A stretch of 64,000 nt of DNA from Buttiauxella gaviniae (GTDB lineage: Bacteria > Pseudomonadota > Gammaproteobacteria > Enterobacterales > Enterobacteriaceae), in contig NZ_JBFMVT010000002.1 in the NCBI RefSeq assembly GCF_040786275.1, positions 682,001-746,000 of the forward strand, written 5' to 3'. Of this stretch, positions 41,901-49,969 are shown one piece after another. How positions within the stretch are numbered: position 1 is the first letter of the stretch; each line of letters starts with the position of its first letter. The position numbers and the translations under genes are program-made. The notes below the pieces were generated by a model. That model did no database searches. It saw nothing but the letters and a program-made list of their open reading frames with translations, and had not been told where the DNA came from.

Positions 41901-43956
41901 GCCAACCTTGCCCCTCTTCCCAACTCCAGAAGTAATCCCGGCGTTCACGAATCAGGCGAACATCAAGCCCTGTAACCGCCAGTTTTTCTCCTTTTGCATT
42001 GGCGTACACAACGTCAAAACCGGCGCTACTGTCTTCATCGACGATGGGCTGAGTACGGGTACTGTCAGTGCGATAGTCATAGACTTGCTTGCTGGCGAAT
42101 TGCGGGCGGATGCCCGGCAACGCCTCTGCTGGCCAGATAGCTTGTTCCGCACGACGCGTTACCGGGCGGCCCCCTGACTCCAGCAAACTGGCTTGCAACA
42201 CCAGTCGTAAAGGCGATAGAACATCAGACCATTGGCTGTCGGTGCTGACCGTTGTTTTGCCTTGTTCATCTAGCTGGAGCTGAACTTCATCCAGATTACG
42301 CGTGAGATTATCTTCATTAATGTTGCCAAACTGGAACCCTGGCAAAGCCGTAACGGCTTCACGCAGTGGGCGCAAGAAGAGTTGCCCTTGCAAACTGTTA
42401 CCGGATGCAGGCGCACCGTACAGGTAGCGCCCAGAAATTTCGAAGCTAACAGCATCATCAGGGGAGACGGGTTGTGGGTCGCCGGTGATGTTAAGTGCCA
42501 TACGCTCTGGCATGAAGTCTTCGACTTTAAATGACCATACACGCGGCTGGTTATCACCCGTATTGACACGTACCTGCCAAGTGCCAGTTTGTACATCCTG
42601 GTTCAATGGATAACTAAACTGGTATAAGCCTTTTTCAGGTTGCCAGACTTGTGTTCGGGCTACCTGGCCGTCAGGTTTTACTACTTCAAGTTTTACCGGT
42701 TGGGCAGGCAAGGCTTTACCGTCGCTATCGCGTAATAACGCATTTACCAGAACGGTTTCACCTGGGCGATACAGATCCCGTGGGCCAAACATAAAGAATT
42801 GCTTACTGTATCCGACATCTCCGGCAATATTAAACTCAGCCAGGTCCAGAGCCGGACGATTCAAATCCAGCAGAGTGGTTTGCTCGGTGGTACGTGCCAG
42901 CAGTAATGTGCCTTTGTCTATTTTCTCAAGCGTTGTATGGCCATCGCTGTCACTCCTGGCCTGTGCCAGCGTTTGGCCTTTCTCATTAAGTAGAGTGATA
43001 TCTACGCCGGATTGAGCCGACCCATTTTCAAGACTTTGAGTAAAGACATCCAGGCGATCATGGTAACGGTGCGCAGACACGCCAATATCGCTCAGAGTAA
43101 ACAGCGTCGCGGCGTTACTGTAACTGTAATGGCCCGCCTGATTCATAATGGCAATGTAAACGCCAGGCTGCTGTAGCGGCTTAATTTCACCTAACGGTAG
43201 CAACAACTTCTCACGCGTATTACGAGCAGGATTCAGATCAAACCGCCCGCTGTACACCAGATCCGCTAGTTGTAATAAGTTGTCAGACTCCCAGTTAGAA
43301 ACGGAGTTCCGATATTGCCACTGGCTGATGAACGAGCTTAACGATTCACTTTTTATGCGGTAGAAGTTGACGTCAATTTTATCGACGTTAAGTGCCATCA
43401 CCGGCAAACCGGCAATCACTTTCGTAGGCAACAACGAGCCCCGGCTGGCAAAGCCCACGCTCGGTTGAATATCGCGGGTCGAAATTTGTTTTTCAAAATG
43501 AAGGCCAAAAGTCGCTTTGTTCAGTGCCAGTAGCCCGTTATCAACGGTCACTATCAATTCACGTTTGGGCTCAAGATGGCGTAAACGCAGCTCTTTGAGT
43601 GAGTCTGAAAGTTCCCACGCACCGTCAACTTTGCCACTCGTTTTATCAACCAAATGCGCCACGCGTGAAAAATCCTGGTTGGGATCTAAGGGGATTGAGA
43701 ATGTGAGAACGAGTGTACTCGCGCCATCCAGTTGGACTTCAGAAGCATCAAGCAACTTCAGCGGTTTGCCCGCAGATTCCTTCGCAAGTTTTTCAAGCTG
43801 CGATGCGTTTGGCTTTGCCGCAGCAGGTGCAGCATTTTGCTGAGCCGCACTGTCGCTTTTCTCTACTGGCTGAGGTTTATCGTTATTGTCACACCCTGCA
43901 AGTGCCAATGCAGCGACCAGCGTGGCTGCCAGCGCCCCCAAACGTATTGCTCTCAT
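38989..43956 (-). CDS. yfhM: Bacterial alpha-2-macroglobulin lipoprotein YfhM
   Basis: YfhM is a periplasmic protease trap anchored in the inner membrane by lipidation. It is thought to protect the cell when the envelope is breached, while PbpC repairs the wall. The 1655-residue product has a lipobox LALAGC (Cys22), several MG domains, a bait region near residues 920-980, the thioester motif YGCLEQ with Cys1190, and the thioester-domain helices after it. It diverges from the alpha-glucoside transporter across 324 bp. Confidence 0.96.
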   Translation of the reverse strand: MRAIRLGALAATLVAALALAGCDNNDKPQPVEKSDSAAQQNAAPAAAKPNASQLEKLAKESAGKPLKLLDASEVQLDGASTLVLTFSIPLDPNQDFSRVAHLVDKTSGKVDGAWELSDSLKELRLRHLEPKRELIVTVDNGLLALNKATFGLHFEKQISTRDIQPSVGFASRGSLLPTKVIAGLPVMALNVDKIDVNFYRIKSESLSSFISQWQYRNSVSNWESDNLLQLADLVYSGRFDLNPARNTREKLLLPLGEIKPLQQPGVYIAIMNQAGHYSYSNAATLFTLSDIGVSAHRYHDRLDVFTQSLENGSAQSGVDITLLNEKGQTLAQARSDSDGHTTLEKIDKGTLLLARTTEQTTLLDLNRPALDLAEFNIAGDVGYSKQFFMFGPRDLYRPGETVLVNALLRDSDGKALPAQPVKLEVVKPDGQVARTQVWQPEKGLYQFSYPLNQDVQTGTWQVRVNTGDNQPRVWSFKVEDFMPERMALNITGDPQPVSPDDAVSFEISGRYLYGAPASGNSLQGQLFLRPLREAVTALPGFQFGNINEDNLTRNLDEVQLQLDEQGKTTVSTDSQWSDVLSPLRLVLQASLLESGGRPVTRRAEQAIWPAEALPGIRPQFASKQVYDYRTDSTRTQPIVDEDSSAGFDVVYANAKGEKLAVTGLDVRLIRERRDYFWSWEEGQGWQSQYDQKDLVEAEEKLDLAAGETGKVAFPVEWGSYRLEVRDAHTDIVSSLRFWAGYSWQDNSDGEGAVRPDRVTLKIDKPSYKPGDTINLHISAPAAGKGYAMVESSDGPLWWKEIDVPAKGLDIAIPVDKSWQRHDLYLSTLVIRPGDKSRAATPKRAVGLLHLPLGDESRRLALELETPAKMRPNQNLTVKVKTKAINGTMPKQINVLVSAVDSGVLNITDYKTPDPWESFFGRKRYGADLYDIYGQVIEGEGRLAALRFGGDGDEGDELSRGGKKPVNHVTIIAEQALPVQLNENGEGTVTLPIGDFNGELRVMAQAWTEERYGNSEQKVVVAAPLVTELAAPRFMASGDTSRLAMDLTNLTDTPQNLTLNLNTSGLITLGSPDSQTLQLAPGARKTVFISVSALEGFGDGQLNAQISGVNLPGEIFTPLQKQWKLGVRPPFPAQNINSGAVLAAGEVWDIPPQHISGLAPSTLEGQMLLSGRPPLNLARYIRELKAYPYGCLEQTTSGLFPSLYINQAQLAALGISGTTDEQRRAAIDLGISRLLDMQRDNGSFGLWDKEGPEEYWLTAYVTDFLVRASEQGYSVNTDSLNKANQRLLRYLQDSGLIALRYSDDAAASKFAIQAYAGQVLARQQKAPLGALREVWARHNTARAGLPLVQLGAALKLMGDAPRGDKAIQSGLQTPRSDERIWLADYGSELRDKAMMLNLLEENKWFGEQQNQLLMDLSNLAYSQRWLSTQESNALFLAGRNWQTAKGDWQSQVSFAAEPLTGTQSVTRNLTVEQLAGLQVTNTGTSNLYLRVDSVGYPLQAPAPSSNVLHIDRHFLDAQGNRKSLSDLKSGELILVWLDVWADKNVPDALVVDLLPAGIELENQNLSESSASLNESDNQIQGLLSQMQQADIQHMEFRDDRFVAALPLNESQHATLIYLARAVTPGTYHVPVSQVESMYIPQWRATGTSPGMLTVQP

Positions 43957-44117
43957 GTTTTATCCCTGGCCTCGAAGGCCTATTAGCCCACCATGTAGTG
44001 GAAAGTATTATGCGGATTAGTAAGAAAAGCGAAAGTATGGAAACAGTACATTGCGTAGCTTCTCGCAAAGAAAAAACGCAGTGATGCAACTGTTTCAAGA
44101 AGAATAAAGATTCAAAA

Positions 44118-44133
44118 TGGAAGCACGATCACA
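44118..44133. promoter_or_regulatory. Possible CRP site upstream of the alpha-glucoside operon
   Basis: TGGAAGCACGATCACA has one perfect CRP half (TCACA) and one poor half (TGGAA for TGTGA). CRP control would be expected for a PTS sugar operon. The match is moderate. Confidence 0.35.
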
Positions 44134-44139
44134 CCCTGA

Positions 44140-44157
44140 AAGGTTACATGTTACCTT
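44140..44157. promoter_or_regulatory. Near-palindromic candidate operator upstream of the alpha-glucoside operon
   Basis: AAGGTTACATGTTACCTT is an 18-bp palindrome with a single mismatched pair. It lies 124 bp before the transporter start. It is the most likely site for the RpiR regulator encoded downstream, but this is inference. Confidence 0.45.
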
Positions 44158-44280
44158 ATGAGTCATTTGTTTTTAAAACAATAAGATAAGTGGATCAACA
44201 GCCGCTGCCCTTGCTACATTTTGAGCTGAGTCGCTGCCTCAAAGCGGTGTTTAGCCAAAGTGATAATAAGAGACTGCTAA

Positions 44281-45825
44281 ATGAAAAGTGCCGTTAACGC
44301 CCTACAAAATTTCGGAAAATCACTCTATGGCCCGGTGCTTATTTTACCCATCGTCGGTTTATTTATCGCGTTTGGTAATGTATTGGGCAATGGTAACCTC
44401 TCGGAATACCTACCGTTTCTCGACCACCCTTCAATTCAGCATACGGGAGTATTGATCTCAAAGTCTGCCGTTTCGGTCCTGGCAAACCTCGCGCTAGTGT
44501 TTGGCGTTGGGATTCCCATCGGTCTTGCTGCGAAAGATAAAGGCTACGCGGCACTCATTGGCCTGGTCACTTTTATTGTCTTTATTAACGCAATGAATGT
44601 GACATTACAGCTCCAGGGTGAGCTGGCACCTGCCGACCAAATGAGAGCCGCCGGGCAAAGCATGGTTTTAGGCGTGCAGGTGCTTGAGATGGGTGTCTTC
44701 GCAGGGATTCTTACCGGCGCGCTATCGGGTTATTTGTACAACCGTTACTCCAGCGTACAGTTTTCTGGCGCGATGGCGATTTACTCTGGGCACTGTTTTG
44801 TCGCCATTATCATGCTGCCGGTTTCGATGTTACTCGGTGTGGTGATGAGTGAAATTTGGCCATTTGCTCAGCACGGAATTAGCGCCCTTGCGTTAGCGAT
44901 TAAAGGTGCCGGGGCCTTTGGCGTGGCTATCTACGGTTTCCTGGAACGTATTCTTGTGCCAACCGGCCTTCATCACCTGGTTTACACCCCCTTCTTGTAC
45001 ACCGAATTAGGGGGGACTGCGGATGTATGCGGCAACATTTACCAGGGCGCGCGCAATATTTACTTCGCCGAAATGGCATGCCCGAGCGTTCATCAACTCA
45101 GCAGCACCGTGGTGTGGGATGCGCGTGGTATCAGTAAAATGTTCGGCCTTCCCGCTGCCGCACTCGCCATGTATATGACGGCAAAACCTGAGCGCAAAGC
45201 CGCCGCCAAAGCCATCCTTATTCCTGCAGCGCTGACCTCCATGCTGGTTGGCGTCACTGAGCCGCTGGAGTTTTCCTTCCTGTTCGTCGCCCCGCTGCTG
45301 TTTGGCGTCCATGCGGTTCTGACGGGTCTTGGCATGATGTTGTTCTATCTGCTGAGCGTTCACGCCATCGGTGCCAACGGCATTATCGATTTCATTCTTT
45401 ATAACCTGCCGCTGGGCACCGAGAAATCCAACTGGCCGATGTATATCGCGGTTGGCCTGACGATGTCTGTCATCTACTTCCTGGTCTTCCGCTTCCTGAT
45501 TCGTCGCTTCGATATGAAAACACCAGGACGTGAAACGGATGACCAGGAGACAAAACTGTATAGCAAACAAGAGTATCAGGCCAAAGGCAGCAACGATGGG
45601 CTTGGCGAAGCCATTATCGAAGGGCTGGGTGGTCGAGCCAATATTGAAGTGGTTGATAACTGCTATACCCGCCTGCGGGTCACCGTACGCGACGTGTCTG
45701 TTATCGACGAACCCCGCCTGAAATCGACCGGCGCGAAAGGGGTGATTAAACAAGGTAATAACGTTCAGGTGGTCTACGGGCTGCATGTCAAAAAAATGCG
45801 TGAAGCAGTAGAGACGTTTCTCTAA
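44281..45825 (+). CDS. PTS alpha-glucoside transporter, IICB subunit (AglA/GlvC/MalX type)
   Basis: This protein imports an alpha-linked glucoside (maltose, sucrose isomers or similar) and phosphorylates it. The 514-residue product has an N-terminal IIC membrane domain (about residues 1-415, with PTGLHHLVYTPF and the GVTEPLEFSFLF sugar-site segment) and a C-terminal IIB domain with phospho-accepting Cys461 in VDNCYTRLRV. No IIA domain is present, so phosphate should come from the glucose IIA protein Crr, as known for this group. It is followed 11 bp later by a phospho-alpha-glucosidase gene. K-12 lacks both at this locus. Confidence 0.93.
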   Translation: MKSAVNALQNFGKSLYGPVLILPIVGLFIAFGNVLGNGNLSEYLPFLDHPSIQHTGVLISKSAVSVLANLALVFGVGIPIGLAAKDKGYAALIGLVTFIVFINAMNVTLQLQGELAPADQMRAAGQSMVLGVQVLEMGVFAGILTGALSGYLYNRYSSVQFSGAMAIYSGHCFVAIIMLPVSMLLGVVMSEIWPFAQHGISALALAIKGAGAFGVAIYGFLERILVPTGLHHLVYTPFLYTELGGTADVCGNIYQGARNIYFAEMACPSVHQLSSTVVWDARGISKMFGLPAAALAMYMTAKPERKAAAKAILIPAALTSMLVGVTEPLEFSFLFVAPLLFGVHAVLTGLGMMLFYLLSVHAIGANGIIDFILYNLPLGTEKSNWPMYIAVGLTMSVIYFLVFRFLIRRFDMKTPGRETDDQETKLYSKQEYQAKGSNDGLGEAIIEGLGGRANIEVVDNCYTRLRVTVRDVSVIDEPRLKSTGAKGVIKQGNNVQVVYGLHVKKMREAVETFL

Positions 45826-45836
45826 AGGAGTCAATG

Positions 45837-47201
45837 ATGTTTAAACCCCCATTTATTTTGTCCATTGCCGGTGGCGGTAGCACATACACACCGGGCATTG
45901 TTAAGAGCCTGATGGTGCGTCTGGCCGATTTCCCACTCGCTGAAATTCGCCTCTACGATATTGATGGCGAGCGCCAGGCGGTGATTGCTCCGGTGGTTGA
46001 GAAAGTGATCCGGGACCATAGCCAGAGCATCAAATTTACCGTGACCACCGATCCAGAAGTCGCCTTTAGCGGTGCCCATTTCGTGTTCGCACAGATGCGC
46101 GTTGGGCAGTATAAAATGCGCGAGCAGGATGAAAAAATTCCACTACGTCACGGCGTCGTCGGGCAAGAAACCTGCGGCCCTGGCGGCCTGGCGTATGGTC
46201 TGCGCACCATTTTGCCAATGGTAGAACTGTGTGATTTTGTTGAACGTTATGCCCATCAAAAAGCGTGGATTGTGAATTATTCCAATCCGGCGGCCATCGT
46301 GGCGGAAGGCGTGCGCCGCTTGCGTCCAAACGCTCGCGTACTGAATATTTGTGATATGCCGGTAGCAGCGATGCGCAATATGGGAGCTATTCTTGGCGTT
46401 GACCGCCATAAGCTGGAAGTCGATTACTTTGGCCTCAACCACTTTGGCTGGTTTACCCGTGTGCTGGTGGATGGGGAAGATCGCTTGCCGGAGCTGCGCC
46501 GCCATATCGCTAAATTTGGCCTGCTGACAGAGGACGCCGCGCAAACCGATCCCCAGCACTCCGATCCATCGTGGGTGAAAACCTGGCGTCACATTAAGCC
46601 GATTATGGATCATTTCCCGGAATACCTACCGAACCCATATCTGCAATATTATCTGATGCCGAACGACATCGTTGAGCATCAAAACCCGGACTACACCCGC
46701 GCCAATGAAGTCATGGACGGGCGCGAGAAGAAGCTGTTTGCCGCCGCCGACGAGTATAAAAAAACCGGAATTCTGCCGGATGCATTCCATGTCGGCGTTC
46801 ACGGGGCCTTTATTGTTGATGTCGCCTGCTCGCTGGCTTTTGATTTACGCCAGCGCCACCTGGTGATTGTAGAAAACAAAGGGGCTATCGCTAACCTGCC
46901 GTATGACGCGATGGTTGAAGTGCCTGCCTACATTACTTCAGAAGGGCCGGAGCCGGTGCGCATGGGCGCGGTTCCTCTCTTCCACCAGACGCTGTTAATG
47001 CAGCAGTTAGCTTCGGAACAATTGCTGGTAGAAGCAACGATTGAAGGGAGCTATGAGAAAGCCTTGCAGGCATTTACGTTGAACAGGACAGTGCCGACCA
47101 TGCAGCACGCGAAGGCAATTCTCGACGATATGATTGAAGCTAACCGTGATTATTGGCCGCAGCTTCAACAGGCCTGGAAAGACGGCGAAGCGGTGAAATA
47201 G
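45837..47201 (+). CDS. 6-phospho-alpha-glucosidase, GH4 family (AglB/GlvA type)
   Basis: The enzyme splits the 6-phosphate sugar made by the transporter, giving glucose 6-phosphate and a second sugar. GH4 enzymes use NAD and a divalent metal in a redox mechanism. Seen are the NAD site IAGGGSTYTPGIVKSL, the metal ligand Cys172 in CDMP (the D marks the alpha type; beta types have CNVP) and His202 in GLNHFGW. The 454-residue product starts at the ATG at 45837, six bases after AGGAG; an ATG one codon earlier is only three bases away. Exact substrate is unknown. Confidence 0.93.
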   Translation: MFKPPFILSIAGGGSTYTPGIVKSLMVRLADFPLAEIRLYDIDGERQAVIAPVVEKVIRDHSQSIKFTVTTDPEVAFSGAHFVFAQMRVGQYKMREQDEKIPLRHGVVGQETCGPGGLAYGLRTILPMVELCDFVERYAHQKAWIVNYSNPAAIVAEGVRRLRPNARVLNICDMPVAAMRNMGAILGVDRHKLEVDYFGLNHFGWFTRVLVDGEDRLPELRRHIAKFGLLTEDAAQTDPQHSDPSWVKTWRHIKPIMDHFPEYLPNPYLQYYLMPNDIVEHQNPDYTRANEVMDGREKKLFAAADEYKKTGILPDAFHVGVHGAFIVDVACSLAFDLRQRHLVIVENKGAIANLPYDAMVEVPAYITSEGPEPVRMGAVPLFHQTLLMQQLASEQLLVEATIEGSYEKALQAFTLNRTVPTMQHAKAILDDMIEANRDYWPQLQQAWKDGEAVK

Positions 47202-47251
47202 CGCTTTTATTCAATAAATTCGAGCTACCTCGCGCACCAGGATATGGTTGC

Positions 47252-47279
47252 TTGTCGGTTTAGTAAAAAACACCGACAA
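47252..47279. other. Hairpin upstream of sseA
   Basis: The stem TTGTCGGT/ACCGACAA (eight pairs) has a 12-base A-rich loop and no T-run. It lies between the glucosidase and sseA and could mark where the inserted sugar genes end. Confidence 0.45.
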
Positions 47280-47310
47280 TCCGTTATTGATTGACGATTC
47301 GGAGGCAACC

Positions 47311-48159
47311 ATGTCCACCACTTTCTTCGTTGCGGGCGACTGGCTCGCAGAACATGTTAATGATGCGAATATCCAGATTATTGATGCTCGCATGGCTCCT
47401 CCCGGCCAGGAACATCGTGATATGGCTGGCGAGTATCGTGCAGGCCATCTGCCAGGAGCGGTCTTTTTCGATATCGAAGCCCTTTCCGATCACACAAGCC
47501 CCCTGCCGCATATGATGCCGCGGGCGGAAGCCTTTGCTGTCGCTATGCGTGAATTGGGCATTAGTCACGATAAACATCTGATTGTTTATGATGAAGGTAA
47601 TCTTTTCTCTGCACCGCGTGCGTGGTGGATGCTGCGTACTTTCGGCGTTGAAAATGTGTCGATTCTGGCCGGTGGCTTGGCCGACTGGCAGCGCGAAGAA
47701 TTACCGCTCCAGCAAGGTGATGTGGAATTACCGGAAGGGGAGTTCGAAGTAAATTTCGACCCGATGGTAATCAAGCGCCTGACGGATGTTCTGCTAGTAA
47801 GCCATGAAGGCACCGCGCAAATTGTTGACGCTCGCCCTGCTCCGCGCTTTAACGCTCAGGTAGACGAACCGCGTCCGGGTTTACGGCGCGGGCATATTCC
47901 CGGTGCGTTAAACGTTCCCTGGAACGATCTGGTGGAAAACGGTCAGTTGAAAACAACCGATGACCTGAATGAAATTTTCACCCGTCAGGGCGTTGAGTTT
48001 GATAAACCTATCATCGCAAGCTGTGGTTCCGGTGTAACAGCGGCGGTCGTGGTACTTGCGTTAACCACGCTTGGCGTTAGCGGCGTTTCGCTGTATGACG
48101 GTTCATGGAGCGAATGGGGTGCACGCGCAGATTTACCCGTCGAGCCCGCTTCTCAATAA
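47311..48159 (+). CDS. sseA: 3-mercaptopyruvate sulfurtransferase
   Basis: SseA moves sulfur from 3-mercaptopyruvate to thiols or cyanide. The 282-residue protein has two rhodanese domains (about residues 5-135 and 160-278), and the catalytic Cys238 lies in the loop SCGSGVTA, the loop typical of this enzyme rather than thiosulfate sulfurtransferase. The start at 47311 follows GGAGG at good spacing and gives MSTTFFVAGDWLAEH. It shares one base with the downstream RpiR gene (TAATG). Confidence 0.96.
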   Translation: MSTTFFVAGDWLAEHVNDANIQIIDARMAPPGQEHRDMAGEYRAGHLPGAVFFDIEALSDHTSPLPHMMPRAEAFAVAMRELGISHDKHLIVYDEGNLFSAPRAWWMLRTFGVENVSILAGGLADWQREELPLQQGDVELPEGEFEVNFDPMVIKRLTDVLLVSHEGTAQIVDARPAPRFNAQVDEPRPGLRRGHIPGALNVPWNDLVENGQLKTTDDLNEIFTRQGVEFDKPIIASCGSGVTAAVVVLALTTLGVSGVSLYDGSWSEWGARADLPVEPASQ

Positions 48160-48932
48160 TGGATAACCGCCTGGTAGGGTTACTGGAGCGTGGGGAGTCT
48201 TTAACCCGCGCTGAGTATCGCGTGCTCTCGCACCTGACTAATCATCCGCTGTTGGTGGGGAATATCACGGTGCGGGAACTGGCCCACGCGACGTTTGTCT
48301 CAAGTGCCACAATTATGCGGCTGTGCCATAAACTCGGATTTAGCGGCTACAGCGAATTTATCTGGCACTGCAAGCAACTGCTTTCCAGCACGCCGCACAT
48401 TACTAATCAGGCCGCGCAGTCTTCTGCCACATTGCCCGTTTTGTTCGATCAGTTTGTGGCGAATTACCAGCAAACGTTCCGCTGGGTCACGCCAGAGCTA
48501 ATGGCAGAGTTTGCTAAGCTGCTGCGTGAAAAGGAGAGCTTCTTTTTATACGGCGCGGGTTTTTCCTATCTGTTTGCCGAATACCTGACGAAAAAACTCC
48601 AGGTGTTAGGCAAAACGGCGTTTATTTCCGGGCCTGGCGACAGCCGGGGAATATTTCTAAGTAATGCATCGAAGTATCAGGTGTTTATCGCTATTTCACG
48701 CAGCGGCGAAACCGAGCAGGTGCTGGATAAAGCGCGAATCGCGCAGAATGTGGGTATGTCGATCGTGGCATTTACGCGGGCGTCACCAAACAGTTTGTCC
48801 GAACTGGCTAATGTGCATTTTCCGCTTTATGACGAGGCTGTCCACTATGCAGCAGAAGCTGCGGGGATCACCTCGTTTGAATCTAATCTGGTGATGCTTA
48901 TCGATCTGTTGCTGTTGCAGGCGACCAGCTAA
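48159..48932 (+). CDS. RpiR-family transcriptional regulator
   Basis: The 257-residue protein has an N-terminal HTH_6 DNA-binding domain (about residues 1-77, ELAHATFVSSATIMRLCHKLGFSGYSEF) and a C-terminal SIS sugar-phosphate-binding domain (about 120-240, with FFLYGAGFSYLFAEYLTKKL and ISRSGETEQVLDKA). Such proteins sense phosphosugars, and GlvR-type members control alpha-glucoside operons. The start at 48159 overlaps the sseA stop by one base, so it is translated by coupling to sseA. It is the likely regulator of the PTS and glucosidase genes upstream of sseA. K-12 has no gene here. Confidence 0.92.
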   Translation: MDNRLVGLLERGESLTRAEYRVLSHLTNHPLLVGNITVRELAHATFVSSATIMRLCHKLGFSGYSEFIWHCKQLLSSTPHITNQAAQSSATLPVLFDQFVANYQQTFRWVTPELMAEFAKLLREKESFFLYGAGFSYLFAEYLTKKLQVLGKTAFISGPGDSRGIFLSNASKYQVFIAISRSGETEQVLDKARIAQNVGMSIVAFTRASPNSLSELANVHFPLYDEAVHYAAEAAGITSFESNLVMLIDLLLLQATS

Positions 48933-48953
48933 CGGGTTGCCTGCAATCACAAA

Positions 48954-49730
48954 TCAGATAATTCGATTAGTTTTAAAATCGCGCAGGAAGCTGCCCCACC
49001 GGCGTTCATAGAATGGCGTAATGTGCGCCATCATGAAGTGGCTGATGCCCTTTTCACCTTCGACAACCAGACAAATATCGACGGGCTCGTCGCCCGGTAG
49101 CGTATCCGTTGCCACACTTCCGGCCTGGCGGATAATCGCGTCGATATCGCCGTCGGCTTCGATACCAATCAGCAGATTGGGTTGTTCGTCAGCCTGCTCT
49201 TTAATGGAGCACAGAAATGCGCGTTTTACGGTTTTCAGGCTTTTAAACAGCGTTGTAAGGGAATCGACCATTTGCGCAGGCGGCTCAGCCACTTCGGACA
49301 GCAGCAGTGAAGCCCCGCCCTCCAGCACTTCTTGCTGAGTTAAAGGATCGCTTTCGCTGCTGATCAAATGGGTAATTTCCCGCGGCGTAAATTCTTTGCC
49401 TGTCGGCAATTTAGCATTCAGGAAAAGGGTTGCGCCCTGTGTCATTTCAAATAGCGTGCGCACCGGCATCACGACAAATGCCTGCTCGTGGCTAATCGCC
49501 TGCTGTAGAGCTTCAAGGGAGGTAAAGAACGGAATGACCGAGCTGCCATCGTCTTTTTCCCAGTGCTGTAGCTCAACCGCGCTGTCGGCGTCAATCGCCT
49601 CGCCTTCCGCCGCTTCGCCGGGCACCCAAACGGTGGATTCCAGCAGCACGCGGAAGAATGCCGGACGATGAGCGGGTTCAGTCGCCGCCTGTTCCAGCAG
49701 GGTTTCTAGTTCGTTTTTTGGTTCTGACAT
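48954..49730 (-). CDS. sseB: SseB family protein
   Basis: The 258-residue product matches E. coli SseB (serine-sensitivity enhancing B) in length and sequence, with the conserved opening NELETLLEQAATEPAHRPAFFR and ending FLRDFKTNRII. It has an SseB N-terminal domain and a C-terminal domain. Its biochemical role is not known. It is not the Salmonella type III translocon protein of the same name. It converges on the RpiR gene with 21 bp between stops. Confidence 0.93.
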   Translation of the reverse strand: MSEPKNELETLLEQAATEPAHRPAFFRVLLESTVWVPGEAAEGEAIDADSAVELQHWEKDDGSSVIPFFTSLEALQQAISHEQAFVVMPVRTLFEMTQGATLFLNAKLPTGKEFTPREITHLISSESDPLTQQEVLEGGASLLLSEVAEPPAQMVDSLTTLFKSLKTVKRAFLCSIKEQADEQPNLLIGIEADGDIDAIIRQAGSVATDTLPGDEPVDICLVVEGEKGISHFMMAHITPFYERRWGSFLRDFKTNRII

Positions 49731-49755
49731 TGTGATTCCAGGATAATAATTTTGT

Positions 49756-49959
49756 CCCCTCTCCCTCAGGCTGTCTCTTAGTCACATCTTTGAGCACAAG
49801 TGCTGGTGACTCTGTTAATTTCGGGAACAGGTGACCCCACCCCAACCCTCCCCTTTCCAGGGGAGGGAGCACTTTTGCTCCTCCACCTGGCAAGGGGGAG
49901 GCTGGGAGGGGGTCCGAGCCCGATTCAAATGCCAGATTGAGACAGCCCCAGGAGAGGGG
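49756..49959. mobile_element. 204-bp palindromic mini-element between sseB and pepB
   Basis: The two ends are near-perfect inverted repeats: CCCCTCTCC...GCTGTCTC at 49756-49777 and its complement at 49939-49959. Just inside the left end, CTGTCTCTTAGTCACATCT (49771-49789) differs from the Tn5/IS50 mosaic end at only two of 19 positions. The right end shares only CTGTCTC. It has no coding capacity and contains an 80-bp palindromic repeat. It looks like a composite of a non-autonomous element and an intergenic repeat. No clear target duplication was found. Confidence 0.5.
49832..49914. repeat. GC-rich palindromic intergenic repeat, copy 1
   Basis: It runs from TGACCCCACCCCA to GGGAGGGGGTC and can fold into a long hairpin. 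Internal arms CCCTCCCCTTTCC and AGGGGAGGG also pair. It is about 90% identical to copy 2 at 58897-58976, differing mainly in the central loop. Confidence 0.85.
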
Positions 49960-49969
49960 GGAAAACGGG

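Larger units (their letters stand above)
43957..44280. other. 324-bp divergent regulatory region between yfhM and the alpha-glucoside operon
   Basis: It holds a near-palindromic 18-bp candidate operator and a half-perfect CRP-like site (listed separately). No clear -35/-10 pair was found by eye for either gene, and there is no reading frame of note. Confidence 0.5.

Noticed and set aside
45007-45834. 275-codon open frame on the minus strand opposite the PTS transporter
   Set aside because: It is fully antisense to a well-supported gene and is rich in His, Gln and Asn from reversed codons. It has no ribosome site or recognisable domain.
47311-48932. sseA-RpiR overlap as a gene fusion
   Set aside because: The sseA stop TAA is intact and the RpiR frame starts on its last base, so two proteins are made.
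48954-49730. sseB as a type III secretion translocon component
   Set aside because: The product matches the E. coli housekeeping SseB of the same name, and no secretion genes are near.
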